DNA of 64,000 nucleotides from Nissolia schottii (taxonomy: Eukaryota > Streptophyta > Magnoliopsida > Fabales > Fabaceae): positions 17,147 through 81,146 of the forward strand of contig QANU01013035.1 in the NCBI GenBank assembly GCA_003254905.1, in the 5' to 3' direction. Each line of letters opens with the position of its first letter. Position 1 is the first letter of the stretch. Below the pieces are notes generated by a model. The model was not told the DNA's origin and made no database searches. It was given only the letters and a program-made list of their open reading frames with translations. Positions 52,571-62,761 of this stretch are shown here, in pieces. A program made the position numbers and the translations under genes.

Positions 52571-53725
52571 TCACAGGGCTATTTTACAAATGTCCTCATA
52601 TTCCACAGCTTTAAGTACCCTACCATCATAGGGACCTTTCTCTATCTGCACCTTGGCACAAAATTTATCTGTATCTACCCCCAACAATCTTGCAACTGAT
52701 CCACGGTAAGCCCCATTGACTATTTTCACACGGCCCCCAACTTGTGGAATCACAGTCTCAAGCTCTGCCTGATCAACTCTGAGCACATACTTGCTTTCAA
52801 TCATTTCTATTTCTCCAACATATTTGTCAATCACCTTTCTCACAACACCCTTTTGCTCGTAATACCCCTTCTCTGCCAACACTTCGCTCATGACCTTAAC
52901 AACAATTCCCTCATGCAACCAATAATCCTTCCTGCTAATCTTTTTCTTTTTTCTTCTCTTCATCCCTCATCAATTCATCCAATGTTGATTTTCAACCACC
53001 ACTCTCTTTCCTCTTCAAATTGTTTTGAGGATTCTTTTCCTGGCATTTCTCTTCCTCAACATCCTCATCAAACACCACCTTTGACACCTCACATTTCTCT
53101 TTGGTCGCAGGTTTAGCCGATGCCCCAAAAGAAAATCCTATCTTGATTCCATCCTCCACATTTAGTTCCTTCGAAATCTCGACCTGCAGAGGCTGATCAG
53201 ATTCGGTAGTACGTGGCTGCATCAATTGCTCAGCTTTTTCAATCTGTTTCATGATCTTCTTCTCTTGCTTTTCTTCATCCACCATATCTGCCTTGATCCT
53301 CTCGTTGAAAAGGGTTTCAGAATCCCTATCTATATAGGTAATAAACCAACCCTTGTGCCCAAGTACTAGACAAACTCAGTAAGTGTTGCCCACTGAGTGG
53401 AGTTCATATGAACATGGTGCCTATCATTGATGTATTCATTGTAAACCACGGTGGCGGCCACATGGCTGAACCAGTGGCTGCGCTTCATGTGCTCAAGGAA
53501 AGAACTCTCAAACTCTTCGGAGTAGCCCTCGACTATCCGGTTAGGGTTCTGGCCAAAAATTTGCATCTGATGCTGGTGGCCTTCACTCATGCAGTGGCAT
53601 TTGAACCCGTTCTCATCTCGGCATTGCTTCTGGCACATCTGGCAATAATACCTAAGCTTCTGCAGCCCTTTCGCTTTGATCCGATTGCCAATTGCTTTAG
53701 GAGTGAGAAACTCATTTTTCCCCAT
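52571..53725 (-). pseudogene. KIN17: Broken KIN17 copy (DNA/RNA-binding zinc-finger protein)
   Basis: KIN17 is a nuclear nucleic-acid-binding protein of DNA repair and RNA processing. This copy has no introns in the homologous stretch and shows family sequence from N to C terminus in three frames. Residues 1-119 carry the zinc finger (YYCQMCQKQC...CHCMSEGH) and the winged-helix start, then TAG at 53368-53366 replaces a Lys codon in EFVKYLG. Just beyond, about 31 bp are missing, which shifts the frame. The middle part (KGWFITYIDRDSETL to LKRKESGG) ends at TGA 52994-52992. A further shift in the Lys-rich linker leads into the C-terminal KOW/SH3-like part (KDYWLHEGIVVK to YEDICKIAL). The zinc finger and C terminus look well conserved, so the breaks appear recent. 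A GC-rich, leader-like stretch upstream (54301-54400) argues against a bare retrocopy. Confidence 0.85.
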
Positions 53726-54587
53726 TCAAAATCTGGTCCAAATGCTTCACATTAAAAAACACAAAAACAAAAAATCATACAATATTTCTGAAATTTACAA
53801 CAACAAAACCCTAATTCTAAAGTTATAAACTTAGCAGCTATGTCGTGCATATAACTTTCACAAATTTCCCATAGTAAATGAGAAAACATACCAACTTGAA
53901 CATAACAACAAGCTCAAATTATTCAACATTACATCTCTAATATTATTCAAACGAATTTAGACCGTAAACAGAGGAGAAGACACAATTTAGACATCAACAC
54001 AAAGACAATTTCTGGAAAATCAGAGGAGGCAACAGCAACAGCTCGAAGATGCTATTGGACAACACAATACAATAAAAGAAAATAAAAAAATAAAATAAAA
54101 TTTATGTGTATATACTAAAGACTTAGCAGCTAGCACAACTAAAATCAAATACACATAACAAGGAGGAACGTGAACAGAAACAATCAGATAGCAAATCTGA
54201 GGCTATTCCAACCTCTGAAATCACATAACGAAAACAACATGAACAACTACCAAAATTAATAAGCATTCAAATCAGAAATACAGAAAGAAAAAAACAATAG
54301 AGGTGGGGGCTAGCCTCTTCGTCGCCGTCGACGGTCACCGGAGAAGAGTTGCTGCCACCCGCACAGTCGCCGAAGAATGAGAGCGGCGGTGGGTCGCAAA
54401 ACTTAACCAATTAAGAAAGAAATAAAGTTGTGGAAAACGACAGCGTTTTGAGATAGCACATTTTCTTTTTCCATAAATAAATGTCGATTGCCGAATATAA
54501 TTCAATATACAATTAAGTATATAAAATTTTAAAATGTATTATTTGCAAAATAAATACTTGTATCACAATATTTTATTCATTTTAACT
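53726..54587. other. 5' flank of the KIN17 copy
   Basis: AT-rich except for a GC-rich segment at 54301-54400 (minus strand: GCGACCCACCGCCGCTC and CCGTCGACGGCGACG). That segment looks like the leader of a plant housekeeping gene; the sequence between it and 53725 would then be a leader intron. Confidence 0.45.
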
Positions 54588-55561
54588 AGGGCGGAAAGGG
54601 AGTTAAGCCAGCTTATGAACTATTTATAATTCAGTTCGTTAATGACTCGATAAGCCGAGCTCATGAACACATGAGTCTTGTTTGAGCTCAGACTTTCAAC
54701 TCATTTATTAAATTAGTCAAGTTTGAGTTTTGTTATGTTCAACTCACTAACTCGTGAACCAGATCGATTATTATGCATATGTATATAATCATGTTTTGTC
54801 ATTATTATTATTAGAACAGAAGTAATAGTAATATTTTTTTTTAAACATAGAAGTAAGACTATTTTTTGATTAAATAGTAGTAAGACTATGTTCTTATGAT
54901 CATATAGTAACATATTTAATATTTATATAATTTGACTTATTTAATAATTGGCTTTGTACTTTAATATAGTTTAGAAAAATCATTAATACAATAATATGGC
55001 AAAATTTCTTTTTACAAACGCACTAGGGGATATAAGTGAAATAGCCGGTGTCAATGACGATTTCAAGATTGAGGTATAGGGAGCATGACAAACCAAGCAA
55101 GTGATAGGTGTGACAAGTATTAAAATTGTCATCGCAGTTGGCGATTTCAATACATGTTACTCACGTCGTCATTGCATCAATTGAAGATAAGCAATGTGGT
55201 TTTTATTTTTAAAGAAAAAATTGAAATCGCCAAAGTGGTTGACGATTTTAGTATTGAGACTCATACATTTGTAGAAAAATAATCACTCATAAATCTTCCA
55301 AGATATTTTATCAACTCATAAAATGATAATTTTTCCTTTAATTAACTTTGAGTCGCTCATGAGCTTACTGACTAAAAGCCTATCGAGTTTGAGTTAGCTT
55401 TTAGTGAGTTAACTCAAACTCAAACTCGATAAGTTTTTAGTGAGTCAGGTTAAACTTATAAATTTTGCTCGATTTTAAATGAGTTTGAGCTCAGTTTAAC
55501 TCGACTCATTAAGAAGTGAGTTAAACTTGAGCTTAAGTAAACTCGACTCACTTCCAATGCT
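54588..55561. mobile_element. hAT-like repeat rich in GAGTTTGAGC blocks
   Basis: The left end AGGGCGGAAAGGGAGTTAAG and right end CTCGACTCACTTCCAATGCT are imperfect inverted complements. Both flanks of the interior are filled with GAGTTTGAGCTC/AACTCACTAACTCG blocks. A ~250-bp segment near 55020-55260 (TGACGATTTCAAGAT, AATCGCCAAAGTGG) appears to be a separate insertion. No convincing target duplication, so the superfamily is tentative. Confidence 0.45.
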
Positions 55562-57380
55562 AATAGCAAGATTTAAGTGAAAGAGGGATATATATGAGGC
55601 ATAATTAATAAAGAAATTACTAATTCATTCATGGAAAACAGAACGTTTGACAAAGTAACCATATTTTTGCTAATAAAACAAAAAATGTAATTGAAATATT
55701 CGTGTAAAAAAAAGATATAAACAACCAGTACCCCTCCCTTTATTTTATCAGATTTTATTTACAGCTCGCAGGGGTCACATTTGCGAGTTGTAGGTAAATA
55801 ATCCCAATCTGGATGGTGATGTTAATGCACAAATTCTTATTCTTAGGCTTCATCATTCTATTTGTAGGAAAAGAAATCTCCCTTGACCTGTGTCACACAT
55901 TTTAACCCGTAGTTAAATAGCACACGCAAGATTTCAAATGTAGCATGATGATTCCACCTATTTTTATTTTTTTAGCTATGATTCACCCGTACACATCAAA
56001 ATCAAATCAACGAAAAATAAGGCCGAGCCAGCCACTAAACGACTACGTGGTCGGCGATGTGGTTTCCACGTGTCCATGTCCATTAGGTTTAAATGCGGAA
56101 GGTGACGTGAATATTCTTGTAGGGCCCATTATAGTGGGCCCATTGGCCCACCAGCCGTCCAAGCGCAGTGTTCTTTGGGATCCAAGAAAAACTAGACGCC
56201 TACAAAAGGAGAATGTTACATTATTCATTCAAGTTGAGATTTGACGCCAAATTTTAAATGTTATAAGTTTGTTTCATTTTACTTTGTATTATTATTATTT
56301 TTCTATATGATCATAGAATTGATATTATGTTCTGATATACACAAGCTTCTCGAACTCTCGGAAGAACACCATTCTTAAGCAGTAGGTCCTCTTACGTCCT
56401 CGTGATTCACTTCCATAGATCAACCCTTCATCCCACTTACGTTTGAGACCTCTTATCCCTTTATTTTAGTCAGATTATTCATTTGCATCCTTTTTGGTGT
56501 TGGCTGCTCAGGAGAATTTATTGATGTTTAAGAGATTATTAATTTGCCAATGTGTCATTCCATAATAACAGTGTTATAAGTGATTGAGACGATGTATTTC
56601 TCATCCAACTCCATCAGTTGGCTTGCTTTAATGTCTCGTGCTACTGGATTAACCTTTTTAATTGTAGTTTTGCTTCTTGTCACATTGGCGAGAAGCATCC
56701 TCCTTTGGGGCATCGCTCATGGACATGTTTAAGGAGCCTTTTGAAAAATTGAGTGGCCTTTGTTTGGAACCAAATCATTTTAGTACATTGAAAAATATTG
56801 AAATGCATATCATGAACAGAAACATAAGAGAGGAAAAATGTCGATGTGGAATTTAAATTCAATTTTAATCACAGTGCATAAGAAAAAGAATAGTTCACTG
56901 TTAATTTAACTAATTTGATTAATAGGTAGTTCACTATTAATTTAACCATTTTTTTGGGTAATTTGAGACACTACTAATTTAACTAGTTAGGTAATACCAA
57001 CAATTTGTTTTAATCATATATTCATATATGGTTTTTCATTTTTTTTAATCTGAAACTGTGAAACGTGATTAATAACTAGAAATTGGTATATAAATTCACC
57101 CCATATATCCGACTGCACAAAGCACATAGAGCTTAGAACCAAAAGAAGATGATGGCTTCGATGAAAAAGATCATCCCAATAGAGATAGAGATCAATCTAA
57201 CACAAAGCATTATCAAAAAGAATAGTCTAAACCTCATCTCTAAGCATTTGCCACCATTATTTCCAAACATGCCTAGCTAAAATTCAGCGATATGAATGAG
57301 GCGTCAAATCCCAAGATTCTTGATGTGCACCCCCACCATACCCTCCAATTTGATCAACTTGAGTGAGCCCTCTCTACCCC
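55562..57380. other. Intergenic DNA before the Glu-rich gene
   Basis: Mostly AT-rich. A moderately GC-rich patch at 56030-56160 contains ACGTGG/CCACGTGTC motifs (ABRE/G-box-like) but no domain is encoded by the frames there. No supported gene. Confidence 0.5.
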
Positions 57381-57383
57381 CTC

Positions 57384-57390
57384 TATATAA
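57384..57390 (+). promoter_or_regulatory. TATA box of the Glu-rich protein gene
   Basis: TATATAA, preceded by the CT-rich stretch CCCTCTCTACCCCCTC, lies about 115 bp before the start codon. Confidence 0.6.
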
Positions 57391-57503
57391 ACCACTCTCA
57401 TTGCTCATTTCTTTTCATCAAAACCAAGCATAGTTTCCTATTAACGCACTCATATCTTCTGCCCTTTTAGATTCAATTGCATATATCCTTGGAGTGTATT
57501 TCA

Positions 57504-58516
57504 ATGGCCACTGTTGAGGTAACTCAATAGCTTTCCTGTATTGTTTCACCGCTATTTTCTTAATTTTATTTGTTTTCAATTTGATCTTATGTCAACACTT
57601 TCAATGCGTAAATGTTGGCATAAAATCAAACTGTAAAGGAGTAGATTAATCAATACTGCATCCGTGTATTTATATAGGTTATTCTTTGTAAACAAGTTGA
57701 AAAAATGGTAATTACATTCATTGATAGTACTTTTTTCTACTTATATAAGTTATTCTTTGATATTTTTTTATACATCTTTGAATCAGTGTGTTTGAATATA
57801 ACTACATTTAAACAAGTCAAGAAAATGACAATTACACCATTATACATTGAGTTAAAAATGTATCAAAAGGTTTAAAAAATGACATGTATAAGTGTACAAG
57901 GGTAAGAATCAACAAAGTAATTAAGGTAACTTTAGAGCTTAAGTTATGTATGGCTAATGAAATTGGGATATTGAAGGTTGTATCAGCAAAGACTGCCCTC
58001 CCAGTAGAGGACACAAGTGAGGCGTCATTCAAGGCTGATCAGGACAAGACCACCGCAGAACAAGAAGAACAAGTTGTTGTTGTTGAGCCTGTCTCTCAGC
58101 CAACCAAGGAAGAAGAGGAAAAGGCCGCAGAACCCACGGCGCCGGAAGCCAAAGAAGAAGAAGAAGATAAGCCATCAGTTGAGGAGGAGATTAAAGAAGC
58201 AAGCAAGGTGGCAGAAGAGGCAACAACAGAACAAGAGGAAACTGCTAAGAAGGAAGATGCTGTGGAGACACAAGTTGTTGAGGAAACCACAGAAGAGAAT
58301 GCTGCTGAGACTGAGACACTGATCAAGAAAGAAGAAGAGGAAGAAGAAGAAGATGATGTTGTGGTGAAAGAAGAGGGTGAGGACAATGTTGTGAGGGCAG
58401 AAGCAGAAAAAAGTGAGGAGGAGAAGGTTGAAACAGAAGAAGAAGCCTCATCACAGGAAAAGAAAGAGGAGGAGGAGGAGGTGAAAACAGAAGAAGCAAC
58501 AGCTGCTGAGAATTGA
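57504..58516 (+). CDS. Glu-rich intrinsically disordered protein (184 aa)
   Basis: Exons are 57504-57518 (MATVE) and 57977-58516. The protein is dominated by Glu, Lys, Ala, Thr and Val, with repeated EEE, TEEE and VEE runs and no Cys, Trp or Tyr. It has no globular domain, signal peptide or membrane segment. The N terminus MATVEVVSAKTALPVED resembles a plant family of acidic, neurofilament-like proteins seen in legumes; I cannot name a function. The exon 2 acceptor (TTGAAG) has a weak pyrimidine tract but a good CTAAT branch-point candidate, and joining keeps frame. The exon 2 frame also extends upstream to an ATG at 57884, giving a less likely unspliced 210-aa start. Confidence 0.75.
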
Positions 58517-59037
58517 AAGAGCTCAATTGAGAGAGTCACACACTCAAATGAATGAAACTACTTTATATTATATTTTCTAAGTTGCATGTATGTGTTGTTG
58601 CTTTGCTTTTTCATGTCTTTTTTCCTTTGTTTAGTGGTTCTCCAGTAATAAATAAAACTAGCTAGTAGCAGCTAAATGGTTTTAAGTTATGGATGAATGA
58701 AATGTAGTCTATTATATTATTATGGTCCTTGTGTAATTCTGCAGGAATGCAGGGTAGCTCTGTTTGGTCAAATTAATATATGTAGATTACTACTGTCTTA
58801 TGTGATGATCTTTTTTTATTTTTCCACGCTATGTAGCAACTTTGTCTCAATTGAGTAGTTTTATTAAGTGACACCTTTAAATCAGTCGAATGTTGACTGA
58901 GAGATATTTTCTCCCACATTTTCATGATTCATGAATCAAGTTATGAAACTATATATCCACTTTGACGAGGCGCATCTGAAATTGCAAGAGTTTAACAATG
59001 GCTTACAAAACGTAACTGTTTTTAGTGTTTCATTACA
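58517..59037. other. 3' flank of the Glu-rich gene
   Basis: Contains the 3' untranslated region (AATAAATAAAA at about 58648) followed by AT-rich DNA with no gene. Confidence 0.6.
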
Positions 59038-59046
59038 AAAATAAAA

Positions 59047-60313
59047 GGGTTAATTAAGTTTTTAAATCCTGTAATATTAAAAAGTTTAGTTGTAGTCCCT
59101 TAGTATAAGTTTTAGTCCCCGTAAAATGTGGAAGTTTGATTTTGGTCCTTGTGGATAGTTGGGAATTGACGGTGATGACGTGTCAATTAACGTCGCTAAC
59201 GTGACATTACACGTGGACCCGCCACGTGGCGTAACCCCCCTTTTTTTGCGTTGGATCTGACCCGATTTGTCTCGAGCCGGTTTGGAAAAAAAAAACCACA
59301 AATTTTAAAACTTAAATCCCCAAATCAGAATCTCCCTCAGATCCGCCCATTCAGCTGGACCTCCTCCCTTCCACTCCCGTTCTTCGCTCCCTCCCCTCTT
59401 CCCACCTTCGCATCCCTTGGCTCTTCGATGCACGTTAGTCTCTCTCTTCTTCTTCTTCTTCTTCTGCCTACTTCCTTCAGCTTTGTGCGTCTACTTATTT
59501 TCTCTGCTTGCAGTGGGTTTGGAGTGCCTCGCCTCAGATGCGCCTGCGAAGGGGCCTTGGACGTCAACTGTTTCCCCTCCGTCAAGAAAGTCGACGACGG
59601 CGGCGCCCTCTAGTCCCCGAACAGCGTCGTCTCCTCTTTTCAAATGGAGTTCTGCTTGAGGAGCAACAGTAGCGGCGGCGACAGTAGCAGAGGAAGGAGC
59701 AGGAGAAAGCTGGAGCAGGTGGAGGGCGGGGACAGAGGCAGCAGCGACGACGACGAGAACAGGTCCACGTAGAAGAAGCTGAGACTCTCGAAGGAACAGT
59801 CGGCGTTCCTCGAAGAGAGCTTCAAAGAACACACCGCCCTCAACCCGTGAATGCATACAGTTGTATTTCTAGAGAGGTTTTTTAAATGTGACTCCGAGTC
59901 TTTGGCTCACTCAGCTCTTGTTTCTTGTTTTGGACATGTGCAGAAGCAGAAGCAGGACGGAGTAGAAGTATGGTTTCAAAACAGAAGGGCCAAGGGGAAG
60001 ACGATGGCGTGGGGAGGACGATGGCTTGGGGATTCTGATTTGGAAATTTAGGTTTTAAAATTTGAGGGTTTTTTTTTAAATTGGGTTGGGTCAGATCGGA
60101 TCAGATCTAAGGCAAAAAAAAATGGGTTACGCTATGTGACTGGTTTACATGTGACGTCACGTCAGGGACGTTAACTGACACGTCATTACTGTCAATCCCC
60201 AACCATTTACAGGGACCAAAATCAAACTTCTACATTTTACAGGAACTAAAACTTATATTGAGGGACTAAAACCAAACTTTTTAATGTTACAAGGACTAAA
60301 ACTTAATTAACCT
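59047..60313. mobile_element. Pack-MULE-like element carrying HD-Zip II fragments
   Basis: The two ends are near-perfect long inverted repeats of about 240 bp (59047-59290 and 60070-60313), both starting RGGTTAATTAAGTTTT and sharing GAAGTTTGATTTTGGTCC and GATGACGTGTCA-like blocks. The element is flanked by the 9-bp direct repeat AAAATAAAA (59038-59046 and 60314-60322). Long TIRs with 9-bp duplications are diagnostic of Mutator-like elements. Instead of a transposase, the interior carries a GC-rich host-gene fragment. The AT-only duplication is weaker evidence than the TIRs. Confidence 0.85.
59330..60003 (+). pseudogene. Captured HD-Zip II homeobox gene fragment
   Basis: Three pieces of a class II homeodomain-leucine zipper transcription factor gene are recognisable. 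GALDVNCFPS (59550-59579) matches the RG(I/L)DVNRLPS block. SPNSVVSSFQMEF (about 59612-59650) matches the block before the homeodomain. KKLRLSKEQSAFLEESFKEH and ALNP (about 59772-59848) are homeodomain helix 1, and VEVWFQNRRAK (59967-59999) is helix 3. A TAG codon precedes KKLRL, a stop follows LNP at the ancestral intron position, helix 2 is mostly lost and the leucine zipper is absent. An intron-like stretch (59850-59942) ending TGTGCAG remains, so the capture was of genomic DNA. It cannot encode a working factor. Confidence 0.85.
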
Positions 60314-60591
60314 AAAATAAAAATAAAAAATTGAAACTTCATGTGGGATTCCCCTTTTTTTGGGGGGGTTCTCCAATTGCTTTTCCTAACATTTTATAAT
60401 GCAAAACATGACTTATTTAACATATTAATTGTTCTTTTCCCCCTAAATATTATAAACATAATTTTCTTTTCAATTCAATTATTGAATACTAATTACTATT
60501 CGTAGTATTAATATTTCCTACAAAATTTTGAAAATTTAAAGACCGGAAATAATATTCACCAATAAGAACTTCAATCAAAATAAATAAATAA

Positions 60592-60596
<5 letters not shown>

Positions 60597-60622
<26 letters not shown>
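60597..60622. repeat. (AT)n microsatellite
   Basis: A TA/AT dinucleotide run of about 26 bp in the interval between the Pack-MULE and the next gene. Confidence 0.85.
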
Positions 60623-60627
<5 letters not shown>

Positions 60628-60788
60628 CATTAACAAGCAATTTCAACCAACCACTTGCAACAAGCAGTGGACGATGTGGGAGATTCATGTCATGACAGCA
60701 GCTGCATCATCTGCAACAGAATCTCTCCCCATAGAACAGAAGTTAAATTTGTTGGTCCCTTTTTGATTTGTTAATACTCACAAGAGAC

Positions 60789-62761
60789 ATGGCATCACTC
60801 TTCTCAAAATCAGCAATGATAAGGGGAAGAGATGAAGTGTATGTGGCAGCAATGCCTCTTAGGGCCACAACGGGACCACCCCAATTGCTTATGTCTGCTG
60901 CTTACTCTCTCAATTTCTGGGATTTGCAACATTTCGTGGTCATCATCAAACCCTCTTCACCAAATTCTCTTCATTCTCAGGTTTCTTCCAATTTTACGTT
61001 TGTCAATTCCATAAGTTCATTAGAATTCTTGGCATGTATGTACAAATTTTCACCATTTTTCTCTTCAAAATTTTGTATAATATTGTGTAGGTACGAAACC
61101 TATGGCTACAATTTTGGTTCTTATAGAATTAAGTGTTTTTTATTTTTTCTTTCAGGTTTTGGTGTTTGATTTTCAACCAAAAGATCCTGAAGATATATAT
61201 GTGGCACTAGCAGTTCTATCAGGAAGAGCAGTGCCAGGTGAGATATCAACAATACCAGCTAGTCTCATATTTCAACCACAAAGATCCTGAACATATACGT
61301 ATGTATATGCATGACCTTAGAATAGTTCAATGCTATGCATAGTATACAAAAACCAGAAAATAATAATAATAATCTAGTTTTAAATTGCGGACTACATCAC
61401 GTGATACGACCGCAATATTACAGTTACGGCAACCACTACAACTGCATCACTCCACAAGTGTGTTGTGACTCCAATTCACACTAATTGGCTGCAACATAAC
61501 CGCATCAGGCCTGCATTAGAGCCACAACAGGACACGATACACTCAGTTTCATGCTGCAACCACATAAAAAATTCACGCCGCAAGTAACTAATATATATAG
61601 CACAAGCAGTATAATGATAATGATATTGACCTCTTTGGCATGCCACAAAAACTTATAGCTTATATTATACCCTTAGATTCTTTTTGAAAAAGAAAAAATC
61701 AAGGACATTATGCTTTTATTGCTTGTTAGTCTTCTAAGTAAGTGACCAACGCTTCAATTCACATCTGACTTGTGATATGTTAATGTTAGCTGTCTTCAAT
61801 TAATGCTAATGAATTACACACAGATTGATTTGTATGCTACATTACATGTAGTTTATAATTATGCCATCACATGTTAATATTGCTGTACAATTTTGATACC
61901 AATAATTAGCCTCAGCATAATAGCTTTATGTTATTTGTAAGTTTCTTTCTTGCGCTCTGTTGTCAGTGGAAGTGTTTGATGTAGCTTGGTGTCATGATTT
62001 GCAAGGGATTTATTTTTTTGTGCTGTTGTTGTTGGATGAGTTTGAGCGTCAGCATATCAAATTTGATTCTCGGTGCATAAAATTCTTCTGGGATGAAATT
62101 TCAATTCAACTTTTTGTGACATCACATTTGGAAAATTTGGACAGATTTACTTACTACTCTTCGAATTTTCTGATTGAATTTTCTTTTTCTCCATAAATGT
62201 TTTTGCATTTTCCTTGATCAAATCACTGAGTTCCGTTTGTCATCCTCTTAGGAGCTGTCCTCAAGAGGAAGTTAAAAAAGTTGCCAAGAAGAAAATGTTG
62301 GCCAGTTGGATATTCAAAAGAAGATGCTGTGGAAATAGCAAGTGAATTCAACAAAAATTGGGAAACAAATTTGAGAGTTGGTCTTAATGATTGTCGCCAT
62401 TATACCAATGGTAATAATTTACTACCTACTCCGTCCACCTTTAATGGTTATATTTTACCTTTTAATACATCCTTAAATCAACGTATTTGAATACAATGAT
62501 GGACCTTATATTATACCGCATGTTATGAAAATAATTTTGAGTGTGTTTGTCTGTGTTATTCTTATTACTACTAGATTGATTACATACTTTGTGGTCAATT
62601 TAAAAGGTTTGGTCATGCAACTCACTGGTGAAAAAGATGTGCTGAAACGTTTGAGGGACATTGCTAGTCAAGAGGCAAATCCATTCAATTTCCACATGTT
62701 TATGCTGTTGAACTATTTCCCCCTTGTATATAAAGCTTTCAAGGTTAATTTTCTTCCATGA
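60789..62761 (+). CDS. Conserved plant protein of unknown function (195 aa) with NDC motif
   Basis: Exons are 60789-60980, 61156-61237, 62252-62410 and 62607-62761, giving 195 aa. I do not recognise a named family with certainty. Blocks that look conserved are VYVAAMPLRATTGPPQLLMS (18-37), LVFDFQPKDPEDIYVAL (66-82), LSGRAVPG (85-92) and CWPVGYSKEDAVEIAS (107-122), followed by LRVGLNDCRHYTNGLV (132-147). His48 in WDLQHFVVI and Cys139 in NDCRHYTN resemble the His...Asn-x-Cys arrangement of permuted papain-fold proteins (LRAT, DeSI/PPPDE, NlpC/P60). That suggests a cysteine hydrolase or acyltransferase-like fold, by inference only. The last exon may instead splice at AAG|GTTAAT (62743) into an exon I could not find. 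Intron 2 (1,014 bp) contains repeat-like CGCAAT/ACCGCA sequence. Confidence 0.72.
61375..61580. repeat. GC-richer repeat-like island in intron 2
   Basis: Within AT-rich intron DNA, ~190 bp carry recurring GCGGACTAC, CCGCAATA, AACTGCATCAC and AACCGCATCAG motifs. The look is that of a decayed transposon fragment. No ends or duplication were identified. Confidence 0.35.

Noticed and set aside
57884..57976. In-frame upstream extension of the Glu-rich protein
   Set aside because: It is basic and hydrophobic, unlike the rest; splicing from MATVE at 57504-57518 fits better.
58096..58539. 147-codon Ser-rich minus-strand frame
   Set aside because: It is the exact antisense of the Glu-rich coding exon; GAA/GAG codons read backwards give Ser and Phe.
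59251..59613. 120-codon frame in the Pack-MULE as a real gene
   Set aside because: It starts inside the TIR and runs across HD-Zip II fragments in a different frame from the conserved blocks.
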